Assembly (NCBI GenBank): GCA_947568835.1
Contig: OX387605.1
Span: 17,984,418 to 18,048,417, forward strand
Direction of reading: 5' to 3'
From: Protonemura montana
Taxonomy: Eukaryota > Arthropoda > Insecta > Plecoptera > Nemouridae
Length of the DNA stretch: 64,000 nt
Part shown: positions 48,564 through 60,817 of the stretch, in pieces
Layout: each line of letters opens with the position of its first letter
Position numbering within the stretch: the first letter of the stretch is position 1
The notes under the pieces: generated by a model
The model's database searches: none
The model's input: the letters and a program-made list of their open reading frames with translations, nothing else
Told to the model about the DNA's origin: nothing
Position numbers and translations under genes: made by a program

Positions 48564-49618
48564 GTTTTTTTGTTTTTTTTATTTGAAATAGGACTAACAG
48601 ACACTTTCCGATCAGTTTGTACTTGCGAGGTGGAATTCACAATAGAAATATGATGTTGAAAATACAGTAGTTGTGCAGAATATGTAGGGCGGGGTAAAAT
48701 GCTTTATATTTCACTATCTATAGGTAATAATTGATGGATGACGTTGCTTGTTATTGTAATGACGCTTATCAATCATAAGAAAAGAAATGGCTACTGTGGC
48801 ATTGAATTTAACACGAACTTATCACTTTAATTGCATTAAGTAAAACAATGTTTATTTTCTCTGGACAAAAATTACAAAAATCTAAATTCTTACTTAAGTT
48901 TATTTAATGTAGCTATGGATGCTCACAACGGCGATTAAAAACTAAAATAAAGGGATTTCTTGGCCTTTTCTGTCCATAACTCAACTTTGGCAACTTTGGC
49001 TATTATTATATGTGTTGAAATGTAGTAAATAAGACAAATGTAAGTTTAATTTTTATTTCTTAATGCAGATTTTGGCATTAGCAGGGTATCTTTTTCACAT
49101 GTCTGTCAATTTTCTTGGAAACATGCCTTCAAATCTTTATGAAATGCAATTCTTCATTTTATTCACAAATTCAATGACAGAAATTCCACAAGCATACGCT
49201 ATTTAAGAGAATAATGCATTTTTAACGAGCATATAAGCCATATTAACATATTATATTCCTATGCATGGAGAAAATTCACTCCAATCGAAGTATTTTTTAT
49301 GATCAACGAAGAATTTAACAGCTGGCTTATAATTGCATGTATACCGTTATTTCGAGGAATTGGGAAAAAATTGCTTTTAATACAACAGACATCGGAAATA
49401 TGTCTCATTTAAACGGTTGTAAAGGAATAACGCAGAATTCTAAAGAAATAAATATCGCGATAGGTGAAATCTATTTTGGGAATTGGGGAAATCCGCTGAA
49501 GAACACAGTTTTCCACAGTAAAAATACCTGTTACACTTCTAAAGCATTTACTTCATTAAATATACAGATGGCACATAACAATTGTTTTGCTGCTAACAAA
49601 ATATATTCATTTAATCTC
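48564..49618. other. Intergenic between array genes 4 and 5
   Basis: AT-rich, about 1 kb, with presumed promoter of gene 4 and 3' UTR of gene 5. A 121-codon plus-strand frame (49337-49702) overlaps the last exon of gene 5 in antisense and has no recognisable motif. Confidence 0.5.
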
Positions 49619-52124
49619 TTATCTACGGGAATGAGCTGCCTGTCTTCGAAGATCTTGTTTGATCATAGCCGTCATAGCCGAACCGATCAGCAGCACAACT
49701 GACAAAGCGACATTTGACCAGACGACTCCCACAGCTTTGAGAAGGGCGCTTGTCCCTAGCGTGAACAAGATACTGAACACAACCACGGACGTATTTACAA
49801 TACCGGCCGTCGTTCCTTCGGGTTCGGGATAAGTGATCTCAGCTCCTAACTGAAGGCCCACAGAAAGGAACGCAGTCATAAAGAAGCTGAAAAAGTAGTG
49901 CAATTATGTAGATATCTAAAGAGTCACGCGTGCCAACGTTAAAATATAACTCAGGTACATAGAACTTAATACTAAATGGTGCTCAAAATTGTGAATCCAT
50001 TTGTTTTTTTGTCAAATTCACTGCACAGTCCACGCTGAGTGTAGAATCTCGTTAGTGCGTTTTTTGAGAATTTTCCAAATTTGAAGCGGTACCATTCCAC
50101 TCAACTCACCCTAAGAGCGCTGCCATACCATAGACAACGCCCAGGTTCGTCTTAAGTGCAAAAGTGAACGCGAGCATCCCTATTGTAGAGAACAGGTAGG
50201 GCGCCAGCGCAGTTTCTCTGCAAAAATGTGTTGTGGGTCAAGTTAAGTGCTAATTGAGTGTGATTTTAGCTCCTACACTCAAAACGAAATGTTTTGATAG
50301 ATTTCCATAAAAAAAACATAAAAGAAATGTCTCGGGCTATTGCTGAGCTGAATGTGGCGATCTTACTTGAACTTGCGAGTTTTATCCAGAATATATCCGC
50401 TGACGACCGACCCAACCAAACCCGCTATCATCAACGTCAGTCCAATCCTGCCGGCATCTTCTTCGCAGTCCTAAAAGTAACGTCAATCGAAGAAGAATAT
50501 TCATGGTTTAATCTTCAAACTATAATCTAAAAGAGTGTCCTGAAGGGTGTCCAAGTGTTTTTACAGGGAAGTATGCGAGGACTATTTGGTTTAAGACTGT
50601 AGACAGCGCACTGAAAACGGCGATGATGAACCCGTAGGCCACGGCTAGCAGCACAAAGCCACGATTTCTTAAAAGACGTTTTATCGAATCAAAGAACGCT
50701 GATGTTTCGGTTACCCTTGTTGCTTCTCCGGGACTGGGGGGCAGCTTGGGCTCGGCCCTGAAAACTGACGCCATCATCACAAACTGATTAAACAAAAAGT
50801 CATGAAATCTGCTTAATATTTTACCAACAACTACATCTCGGTATATGCAATGAGTTCAGATTGATTTGCATCTCTCATTTATGTGTGTTAAATGTACAGA
50901 AAAACCATCTCACAGAAAATAACGAGCAACAAATGCACTGAGCATGCTCCGGCCATGATGTAAAACATAGTCGATAGATCTCTTCCGATATCGTCGATAT
51001 CTTCATGAGGCTTCACGATTGTCGGTGGCAGGAGGAATCCCATTGCATATCCCAGCTTGGTAGGAGAATACAAATTAGGCTAAGAAACTAAAGATATTTT
51101 AAATATTTTGAGATTACAATTAGCCAAATATAACCCGCATTTATACGGACGTTTTATTTCCATTCAGTCACCTGAACGCTGAACACGGCAATGGAGCAAG
51201 CTGTAGCCACTTGGTCCTGACAAAACCAAACTGCAGCTACTCTTGGGGGAGCATTCAGAGTGTAAACCTGACCAACACCGGCCACAGCCTGTCCTAAGAA
51301 CGTAACATAGAAGAGGTCAGGTCTCACGGAGACCACCTTGATCCAAGAAGCCAGGCAATTGCAGGATGAGCCAAGCACGGCCACCATTTTCAAACCCTGC
51401 AACGAGAGCAGGAATGTTACCAAAAAACGACATTAATTTCACAAAAAATCATATAAAGTAGATCAAACTGGTTTTCTATAACATTAAAATGGGAAAAGTT
51501 GTTTGTGAGTGGGAGTGGAGAGGATGGAAACCACATTTTCTTTCAATTAAAGATTAATCTTTCTTTCAATTAACCTGTTTTAATTTGATTCAATTAGTCA
51601 ATGAGTACCCGCAATAAGGAGAAAAACAGGAACGTTCAAAGAATGAAGGCATCAATTTTACTTCTTTCTTGAAATAAGTTTAGTACTGAGATCATGAATT
51701 AGATTTTTATTAGTGGAGTCACTTATAGCGATACAACTGTAATATAAAAAAACACTTTCTTGTCACAGAATCTATTGTAAAATCCACGCTAACTTAGGGT
51801 TCAATTTACCTTTTTGTCCATCAGCCACATGGCGGGAAAGTTGAACGGCAGATACGCCACCATGAAAATGATAGACAGCCAGTCGACAGACTCACTTTTC
51901 ACACTGTAATACTGTTGTACGACATTCGAAATGATCGAGTACTGAATCCACTGATACCCATTCATCGCTCCTGTCACCATAAACAGCCCAAGTATCACCC
52001 AACGGTATTTGAAGACCTCCGTCTTTGGCAAAATCAGCTGAGTTTGAGACTTCGAGATACCCGCCACATCTGTATCTCCGTTTGTCTCAAGTATTTGATC
52101 CATCGGGATAGCTATGGCTATCAT
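49619..52124 (-). CDS. FLVCR-like MFS transporter, array gene 5
   Basis: Seven exons (minus strand): 52124-51810, 51396-51172, 51055-50914, 50764-50565, 50470-50367, 50217-50110 and 49886-49619; 453 aa. Exon 1 has its own kind of N-terminus (MIAIAIPMDQILETNG), then TEVFKYRWVILGLF and MNGYQWIQYS (Trp59). Later blocks: [83 protein letters not shown] and [13 protein letters not shown]. The Gln471 position is Val and the Tyr349 position is Ser; exon 5 starts DCEED where the others have GHEED/GHEQD. The last exon is shorter, lacking the acidic C-terminal end. A near-identical copy of its first exon exists at 57127-57441, because the recent tandem duplication broke between exons 1 and 2 of this gene. 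Confidence 0.94.
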
Positions 52125-52888
52125 GGCTGGTCACAGACGATGTTTAAACTTAAAACTAACTAAGTCCCCGCATTATGTGGGATATGCACGGATGTAGGTA
52201 CGGTGCACACCTTGCTGCTTCTATGACTGTATGTTCAATTAAATTAACTGCGATTTAATTTCACTTACCTGCGTCGATAATATCACATCAGAAAATTACG
52301 TCATTGAACAGTGATATATTGAAGTAGATACAAAAAACATTGTTATTATAAGGACAGTAGTTTACTTGTCTAGATATGAAAGTGTAAAAGACAAAATGAC
52401 AGTGTGAGACTTGATGTTATTTATTTAATATGCTCTGTTATAGACGTATCCCCAGGGGTTGATCACGATTTTCTTTTATATATATTAGAGTCTTTTTGAA
52501 TCACCACGGTCTTGAACGAAATATGTTGAATAAAGTACCTACATTTTTGGAAGGGTGGTAAACACTGATTACTCTACAATTACACGAATGTCTTGTATCT
52601 TGCAATTGTTTCTAAATAGACACAATTGAAACTTAAAATGTTAAATATCAATATTCATAAGAGAGACACATTTTGGGGTCTTCGGGTCGAGGTATTAAAA
52701 AATCACATAGAATTTGAGTTTTAGTAACTTGTGATCTTTTTAGGTTTTATGTCGGTGACAAGAAAATCATAAAAAATTAATAAACTCCGTGAAACGGGAT
52801 GTTCATTAAAAAACTAGATACTTAAGGAACCCTTTTTTGCTGACAATAACAGGCAGTTATTAAACACGGAGAGTCGAGCAAAAAACGT
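52125..52888. other. Intergenic between array genes 5 and 6 (empty insertion site)
   Basis: Contains the gene 5 promoter and the gene 6 3' UTR. It is the copy without the LINE: the sequence around 52370-52400 (AGATATGAAAGTG, then ATGACAGTGTGAG) corresponds to the two flanks of the insertion at 57696-60280. Confidence 0.75.
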
Positions 52889-55800
52889 TTACAATCCTTT
52901 CCCAGCTTCATGAGCGGCTTGTCTTCGAAGGTCTTGTTTGATCAGAGTGGTCAAAACCGTGCCTATTACCAGTGTAACTGTCAGTACTACATTTGACCAG
53001 TTCACCCCCACGGCGTTGAGAAGAGAGCTAGTTATCAGAGTAAGCAAGATGCTGAGAACAATCGAAGAAGTGTTGATAATGCCTGCTGTCGTTCCTTCGG
53101 GCTCCGGGTAGGTGATCTCTGCTCCGAATTCGTAGCCGACCGAATAAAACGCAGTCATGAAGAAGCTGAAGAGCCGTGAAAGATAATATTATACTTTTAC
53201 ATTCCGGCTGTGGTTCTAATATCTATGCATTGACAGCTAAAGCTGCGTGAATAGGCCACGCAACTACAAAAAAAAATAGGGAGGGAGAGAGATAGGAGGA
53301 TGTTGCATTAGTACGTTTCCTTGTCGAATGCGATACTGTCCAGTCACCGTCATACTCAAATGTGTCTTGAATATGTTTTGCATAAATATTTTATAAATGA
53401 GAAGTCTCGTTAGTGCGTTTTTGAACCTTAATAAAACCCGTTTCTTTGAGCTGAACTCACCCTAAGAGCGCTGCAATAGCATAGACAACGCCCAGGTTTG
53501 TTTTAAGGGTCAAAGAGAATGCAAGCATCCCAATCGCAGAAAACCCGTAGAGCGCCAGTGCAGTTGCCCTGTAAGAAAGTTTTTAGAAAGATCAATGAAG
53601 CCCCTAAACCAACTCAATCAAAAATAATTAACGGTTTTTGTAGACATTCATATCTATAGGACACAAAGTGTGTTTGAAGTGAAACCTCGCAATCTTACCT
53701 GAATTTATGAGTCTTGTCCAGGAGGAATCCACTAACAACCGATCCAACCATTCCCGCTACCATGATCGTAAGTCCAATCCTGCCAGCATCCTGTTCGTGA
53801 CCCTACACAAGACGAAGTAAAGTAAATCATTTCAGTAAAATGTGTCTCAATAAGGAGACACTTGTTACTTACAGGGTAGTACTCGAGGATCATTTGGTTG
53901 AGTACTGTCGATATAGCACTAAATACTCCGATGATCAGCCCGTACGTGATAGTAAGGATCATGAAACCACGGTTTCTTGAAAGACGTTTCAGCGAGTCAA
54001 AAAATGCGGGAGTTTCGGTTACTCTTGTCGCTTGCCCGGGACTGGGGGGCAGCTCTGGCTCAGCCCTGAAAACTGAACATCGTATTGTTACACAACCGAT
54101 TACACAATTTATAGACTTGATTTATTTTATGTGTTGAATTGTAAACATGTCTCACAGAATATGGCGAGCAGTAAATGAACGGAGCATATCCCAGCTGTGG
54201 CGTAAAACATAGTTGATAGGTCACTGCCGATATCGTCGATATTGTCGTGAGGCTGTACGAATATAGGCGGTAGGAGGAACCCCAGGGCCACCCCTAGCTT
54301 GAAAAAAGAAAATACCATTCGAAAATCGATTTTAGACTTTTGATCGGTCATGAAAAACTGTTAAATAGCTTCTGACTAAATTTTAATCTTTATTATTAAC
54401 GAATTCTCATTTTTTGAAGATTGGAGCTGAAAGTCAATGGTATTAATACAATTTTTTATATTTAGTTGATTTCATCTCTAATCAGAACTCAAAAGTGTCA
54501 GCAATTTCACCTGGTTTCCGAAAATACCAATAGAGCAGGCTGTGGAGACTTGGTCCTGGCCAAACCAAACTGCTGCCAGCCTCGAGGGCACATTCAGGAC
54601 GAACACTTGACCAACCCCAGCCACAGCCTGTCCGATGAACGTCACGTAGAAGAGGTCAGGTCTTACAGATACTACTTTGATCCAAGCACCGACGAAGTGA
54701 CAGACAGAGCCAAGTATTGTGATCACCTTCAATCCCTACAACGAGAATATTAATATCTTTAAGATGTGTAAATACAGTTTCGCATCAACAAAGAAAATAT
54801 TTTTTTTCATCGGTGGACATTTAGTTCTGTACGTTATAGCTGCATTTTGTATGCAATGGAAAACCTTATTTTAATTTGTCGGTTGAGTGGCCTTTCGGGT
54901 GGTGGTTCCGTCCCCGGCATGGTCAATCGGATCGTGGAGCATTCGGGGATTGTGAGAGGAATAAGGAATGATGCCAGTTTCGCCGCTCGGGCACTGAAGA
55001 TTCACATATATCTTTTGATCTTAAAAATGTACTAAGTCACCGCGGTATTTCTGTCAGGTTTTCGAATATTTTTTCCGTTGATTTTGTTATGAGTGAGAAG
55101 TGGTGTAACCATCTGAGTAGCATATCAACGTCTGAATCAAAGATTGATTGTCAAGAAAGTCAAACTGTGACAATTATTCGTGTAACTAGCAGTACTTTAG
55201 ATCTTTACGAGCACTTCTTACTTCTGAAAACTTTGTATCCATTCGTTGAATAGGAATTAGGGATTGTGTGTTCTGAAGTAATGTGTTACATAACTTTACT
55301 TGGTTCTGTGATGATGACTTAAGACTAAAAACTATTTCCGAGATTACAGGTACTCGTGTTACTGGTATTTGTAACACATTTTTTGCCAGTTGTTATGTTA
55401 CACGTTTTGATGGATGATTGCGGTTTTTGTAAAATGAGTGGATGTCAATTGTAATTGCTTTGTTATCTTCATTTGAAGCCGCAACGGTTGAGTGTCGTGT
55501 TTGATAACTTTTGTTTACTTGTCAGTCACCTTTGTTTTGTGTTGTAAGATGAAGTAAGGGAGAGAGAGAGAGAGGACAGCAATGAATTTTTAAATTACCG
55601 GTTGTTGAAAAAAAGCTTATCAGCTGTGCATGTGTGCATGCTACATCATTGGAATTCTTTTCATTTGCTAGTAAGAAAATAATCTCCGGAAATTTTCAAA
55701 TAAGTGATCATTGTTTCTAGTAATAATTCCTATTGTTTCTGGAGTGACAGTCAGCTAAATGTGCGATTCCTGTGTCTTTCAAAGACAGTTTAATTGTAAG

Positions 55801-56363
55801 TAATACAATATATCCGCTTCATCGACCTCTTAAAAACCGAAAATATGTATTGGAAATGTGTGGTGATGCCTTTAGTGGACTGATATGATCGCTTTAAAGA
55901 AACAGAAGTTGATTTAAGTAAGTGACTTTATGTCTTCGGTTGGGCACCAATTTTTGAGAGGTTGAGTGTTCCTAATAATAAAATGCTCTGGCTATTGTAA
56001 GTATTTGCAATGTTAATCATATTTATTTGAGTACAGCCTAAACTTAGTACTTACCCTTTTGTCCAACAGCCACATTGCAGGGTAGTTGAATGGCAGATAG
56101 GCCACCATGTAAATGATAGACAGCCAGTCGACATAAACACTTTTAACACCGTAATACTGTTGCACGACATTTGAAATGATTGAATACTGAATCCACTGAA
56201 ATCCATTCATTCCAGTATTAATCATAAACAACACGAGAATTACCCAACGGTATTTGTACACTTTTGTATTCTGCGTCGCGAGCTGAGCCTGTGAATTCAC
56301 GTTGAATACTACATCTTGATAACCCTTTTCTTCCATTATTTGCGTATCCAGCTGAGCACTCAT
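52889..56363 (-). CDS. FLVCR-like MFS transporter, array gene 6
   Basis: Seven exons (minus strand): 56363-56055, 54735-54511, 54297-54156, 54072-53873, 53802-53699, 53568-53461 and 53165-52889; 454 aa. The start MSAQLDTQIMEEKGY is chosen to match paralogue length; an in-frame ATG at 56465 adds 34 residues. Blocks: [24 protein letters not shown] (Trp57), [81 protein letters not shown] and [16 protein letters not shown]. The Gln471 position is Ile and the Tyr349 position is Ser. At the exon 5/6 junction the codon is AGG (Arg) where others have Lys. Intron 1 (1.3 kb) has a GA microsatellite near 55560. An orphan first exon lies upstream and is phase-compatible with exon 2, so this gene may have two alternative starts. 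Confidence 0.94.
55560..55575. repeat. GA dinucleotide microsatellite
   Basis: An uninterrupted run of GA units in intron 1 of array gene 6. It is absent from the corresponding intron of array gene 7, where the whole stretch around it (about 55520-55650) is shorter. Confidence 0.7.
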
Positions 56364-57126
56364 GATGATCGTTGCAGATTTCAAACTGTAATGGTCGTGC
56401 AATGCTAAAATACCTGGTAGTATTTCAAAGCGATTGAATTTAAATAATTGTGGTGTTCCGTTCAACTTCTAGTTGCATCATACTTCAGTAAAACAAAATT
56501 TATGTTGGGAGTGCAGTTGAAGTCCCAGCTGCACTTCCTACTGAATGTAGACTGAGTAGATGCCTTTCAGATGAATAATATAAGAGTGTTGGTCACTCAC
56601 TGACGCTTATCATTATCTACGAGTAATCTTTTTTTATTTTAATGGACTTAGATTACAATTACTATTTGTTACCTGTTTGGGAATAACTGACGATTGGTAT
56701 GGAAATCAGTGCACAAAGATAATTTAAAAAACACTTAGTAGGTGTGAAGAAAGTGAAGAATGTAAAAATGAAGAATGACAAAATTGTTGTAGGAAGTTTA
56801 AAAAAAAAAAAAAAAAGTTGTTTGCTAGTGGGAGTGGAGAGGATGGAAACCACATTTTCTTTCAATTAAAGATAAATCTTTCTTTCAATTAACCTGTTTT
56901 AATTTGATTCAATTAGTCAATGAGTACCCGCACTAAGGAGAAAAATAGGAACGTTCAAAGAATGACGGCATCAATTTTACTTCTTTCTTGAAAGAAGTTT
57001 AGTACTGAGATCATGAATTAGTTTTTTATTAGTGGAGTCACTTATAGCGATACAACTGTAACATACAAATACTTTCTTGTCACAGAAGGTATTGTTAAAT
57101 CCACTCTAACTTAGGGTTAGATTTAC
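56364..57126. other. Between gene 6 first exon and orphan first exon
   Basis: The left part is the presumed gene 6 promoter; the duplication boundary (A-run at about 56797-56816) lies in the middle; the right part is the start of unit 2, corresponding to the first intron of gene 5. No other gene is seen. Confidence 0.6.
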
Positions 57127-57441
57127 CTTTTTGTCCATCAGCCACATGGTGGGAAAGTTGAACGGCAGATACGCCACCATGAAAATGATAGACAGCCAGT
57201 CGACAGACTCACTTTTCACACTGTAATACTTTTGTACGACATTCGAAATGATCGAGTACTGAATCCACTGATACTCATTCATCGCTCCTGTCACCATAAA
57301 CAGCCCAAGTATCACCCAACGGTATTTGAAGACCTCCGTCTTTGGCAAAGTCAGCTGAGTTTGAGACTTCGAGATACCCGCCACATCTGTATCTCCGTTT
57401 GTCTCAAGTATTTGATCCATCGGGATAGCTATGGCTATCAT
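57127..57441 (-). CDS. Orphan alternative first exon (copy of gene 5 exon 1)
   Basis: A complete 105-codon first exon with ATG, open frame and intact AAG|GTAAAT donor, the same length as gene 5 exon 1. Four residues differ: Ile31Thr, Gly56Glu, Gln71Lys and Ala98Thr. Gly56Glu puts an acidic residue directly before the YQW motif of membrane segment 1. No body of its own follows: the next exon downstream on the minus strand is exon 1 of gene 6. Its donor is phase 0, so splicing over gene 6 exon 1 to gene 6 exon 2 would give an in-frame 456-aa protein. About 255 bases upstream of the ATG are kept before the LINE insertion, so promoter function is uncertain. It could equally be a non-functional by-product of the duplication. 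Confidence 0.75.
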
Positions 57442-57695
57442 GGCTGGTCACAGCCGATGTTTAAACTTAAAACTAACTAAGTCCCCGCATTATGTGGGAT
57501 ATGCTCGGATGTAGGTACGGTGCACACCTTGCTGCTTCTATGACTGTATGTTCAATTAAATTAACTGCGATTTAATTTCACTTACCTGCGTCGATAATAT
57601 CACATCAGAAAATAACGTCATTGAAAAGTGCTATATTGAAGTAGATACAAAAAACATTGTTATTACAGTAGTTTACTTGTCTAGATATAAAAGTG
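57442..57695. other. Retained promoter-proximal region of orphan exon
   Basis: Aligns closely with the region upstream of gene 5 exon 1 (52125-52384), including the block GTCCCCGCATTATGTGGG. If the orphan exon is transcribed, its core promoter is probably here. Confidence 0.55.
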
Positions 57696-60280
57696 GATCT
57701 TCTAGAAAACAGAACCAGCAGAAACAAAGAAAAACTAGAAGAGGCATTCGCCGAAATGAACATGCAGATCAACGTAAAATTTTCGACAAGAATCACGAAA
57801 GCATCATGCACAGCAATCGACAACATAATCACAAATTTTGTGCTGCCAAACAAATCAACGTCGGTGGAGACTTATGTCTCGGACCACTTTGCACAGTGTG
57901 TGGAAATTCCAATTAACACCCAAAGGGAAAGCAAAAAAAAAAATATTCACGAGGATAATTACGAACAAGAAACTAGAAGTATTTATAGAAGAAATGGGAA
58001 GAATAAAATGGAATCTGGTATTTGCAGAAACCAATACGAACCAAAAATTTGAGAGCTCCATGAAGATATTTTTGTATATGTTCAACAGACATATGCCCAA
58101 GAAACAAACCCACACTAAACCACTGAGCAAGAACGAAAAAAATATGACTAACAGAAGAAATCCTAGCAGCATGCACGGAAAAGAGGAGGATCTTCAGACT
58201 AAGCAACTCTCCAGGTGGCGGAAAATACAAAGACAAACTCAAAGAGATGAAAAAGGTAGTGAAGAAATTGGTCAGCTAATCGCAGAATGAATACAACGAT
58301 AACCTGATAAAAAGGTCAGACAAAAAAAAGTAAGGCCACGTAGACAATCATCAACACCATAACTGGAAAAACCCGGAAAGACAATAGTCGACGTCAGAAG
58401 AAAATCACCCTCAATATTGGACCCAGAAAAATCACGGAAGAAATAGAAGTGTCAAACAATTTCAACAGATTTTGTGTGACAACAGCAAGTAAGACGATTG
58501 ACATCCTCGCCGACACACTACAGGACAGCGTGAAAAATATGGAATGCACCTCGTCGGGTGGAAGAATGACCCTTGATCTGACAAACGAGAAAGAAGTCGG
58601 AGAGGTCATCTAAAAAATGAAGCAAAAAAAGCCAGCGGGTTGGGACGAGGTCTCAATCATGGTAATAAAAATCGTTAGCCACATAATATCCTATACTAGC
58701 AGACATATGCAATTCCTCATTTCAAACAGGGGTATTCCCTTCTTGGGCCAAACTCTCAATAGTTAAGCCGTTGTATAAGAAGGGTGGTGACAACACAGAT
58801 ATGGGAAACTATCGGCCAATTCCATTGTTAACGTGCTTCTCAAAATTGATCGAAAAAGTGTTTCTAAATAAATTAAATACATTTTTTTTGTAAATAACAA
58901 TACCCTGTGTAACGAGCAGCATGGATTCAGAAATGGGCGGTCAACGGACACTGCCATCCAAAGCATGGTAACTCAAATCATAATAGCACTCGAAAACTAA
59001 AAGTAAATTGGCACAATTGTATGTGACCTGTCAAAAGCCTTCGACACAATAGATTTCAGGATTCTATTAGCTAAACTTAACCAGTATGGGATACAAGGGA
59101 CGGCACTAAATTGGATACAATCATACCTGACGGATTGAAAGCAGAAAGTCGCAATCAAAATAGGAAATGGCCTAGATGCTTATTCAGATTGGGAGTCAGT
59201 GACCACTAGTGTCCCCCAAGCTCCTAAGTCCCTCTAGCTCCTATTCTCTTTAACATCTACATTAACGACCTGCCCAAACAATTAATAAATGACAAAATAA
59301 ATGTGATTTTATTTGCGGACGACACCAGCATTTTAGTTCAAGCAGACACAGAAACAGAATTAGTCACTCTATTAAATCAGTCATTAGCTGAAATAAATGA
59401 ATGGTTTCGTATCAACAAATTAAAACTAAATTGTGACAAAACGAACATGATTGCATTCAAGAGAAAATGGGAGATAGAGAAACGAAACAGGGACAACACA
59501 AATGCCAAGGTAGTGACCTCAACCCCCTTCCTGGGAATCTCAATGGACTCAAAATTAAAATGGAAGACCCACGAGAAGATCCTGAAAGGGAAAATGAGCA
59601 AAGCTTACTATGTGCTCAAAATTCTTTCGAGAAAATTAAATCGGCCCACACTGAAAACAGCATACCATGCAAATGTTCATTCATTATTGAAATACGGAAT
59701 ACTGGCGTGGGGGACTTCACCAATGGCTAAAAACATTTTTATAAAACAAAAAGGGCCGTTCAGATTTTAGCAAATGTCCATAAGAGAGGTAGGTTTATAA
59801 AAATCTAAATATTTTAACTCTACCAGCCGTTTTTATCATGGAAGCAATTTTATTCGTAATTGACTATCCCAGCCATTTTAAAACAAACTTGGAAGCCCAC
59901 AGTAAAAACACAAGAAAGAATTGCTTAATTTAAGACAAAAGGAAAGTGTATTAGAAGTCGGAAGAAAGAATGTATTATATTTAGGACCTATTCTATATAA
60001 CCAACTTCTTAGCAAATTAAAAAGACTAGAAAATAACAAACCACGTTCAAAAAAGAACTAAATATATTTTTATTACAACACACATTTTATACCATCGACG
60101 AGTTTGTAAAAAAACGATTGCAAATATCAACTTTGCCTAATGTTACGTGTGTAAATATTATCCTATCCTTAACAAGTTTATTTATTGACTTTTTCCAATG
60201 CCTGTGATTATCATTGACATATTGTATATTGTAATTACATATAGGCAAGTACATTGTACATGGGATGTAAATGTAAATGA
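57696..60280 (+). mobile_element. 5'-truncated, decayed non-LTR retrotransposon
   Basis: A 2.6 kb insertion present only in duplication unit 2. Frames with frameshifts and stops cover the end of the endonuclease domain (SDHFAQCVEI near 57870), a linker, and a reverse transcriptase: [63 protein letters not shown], then after a frameshift ILFADDTSILVQAD (the FADD catalytic box, about 59310) and LKYGILAWGTSPMAK. The 3' end is a short GTAAAT repeat (about 60266-60279). No full open frame remains. The paralogous stretch near 52385 shows the unoccupied target; no clean target-site duplication is visible. It separates gene 7 from the orphan first exon. Confidence 0.88.
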
Positions 60281-60817
60281 TAAAGTGACAGTGTGAGATT
60301 TGATGTTATTTATTTTATATGCTCTGTTATAGTCGTACCCCCAGGGGTTGATCACGATTTTCTTTTATATATGAGAGACGTTCGGAACCACAATGGTCTT
60401 GAACGAAATATGTTATTTAAAGTACATTTTTGGAAGGGTGGTAAACACTGATTACTCTACTCTTACACGAAAGTCTTTTATAATGCAATTGTTTCAAAAT
60501 AGACACAATTGAAACTTAAAATGTTACATATCACTATTCATAAGAGAGACACATTTTGGTTGCTTCAGGTCGAGGTATTAAAAAATAACATGGAATTAGA
60601 GTTATAGTAACTTGTGATCTTTTTAGGTTTTATGTCAGTGATAAAGACAAAGAAAGACAAATAAGTCAAAAGCTCTTCCCGGACGAGGAGAATAAAAATA
60701 AAAATTTAAGAGACTCCGAAAAATGGGATGTTTATTAAAAATCTAGATACTTTAAGAAAACTTTTTTGCTGACGATAACAGGTAGTTATTAAACATGGAC
60801 AGTCTAGCAAAAAACGT
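60281..60817. other. Intergenic downstream of array gene 7
   Basis: Aligns with 52385-52888 apart from small indels, notably about 45 extra bases near 60660-60705. It holds the presumed gene 7 3' UTR. Confidence 0.55.

Larger units (their letters stand above)
51494..56812. repeat. Tandem duplication, unit 1
   Basis: This 5.3 kb unit runs from intron 1 of array gene 5, through its exon 1 and the whole of gene 6, to upstream of gene 6. The same order and near-identical sequence recur from 56813 onward. The matching edge reads AAAAGTTGTTTG at both 51494 and 56813; in the second copy an A-run precedes it, so the breakpoint lies in A-rich DNA. Confidence 0.9.

Noticed and set aside
54466..54753. 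Plus-strand 95-codon frame, repeated at 62394-62681
   Set aside because: Exact antisense of exon 2 of genes 6 and 7; other plus-strand frames at 33340, 38070, 39333, 51915, 53898 and 57232 are likewise shadows of transporter exons.
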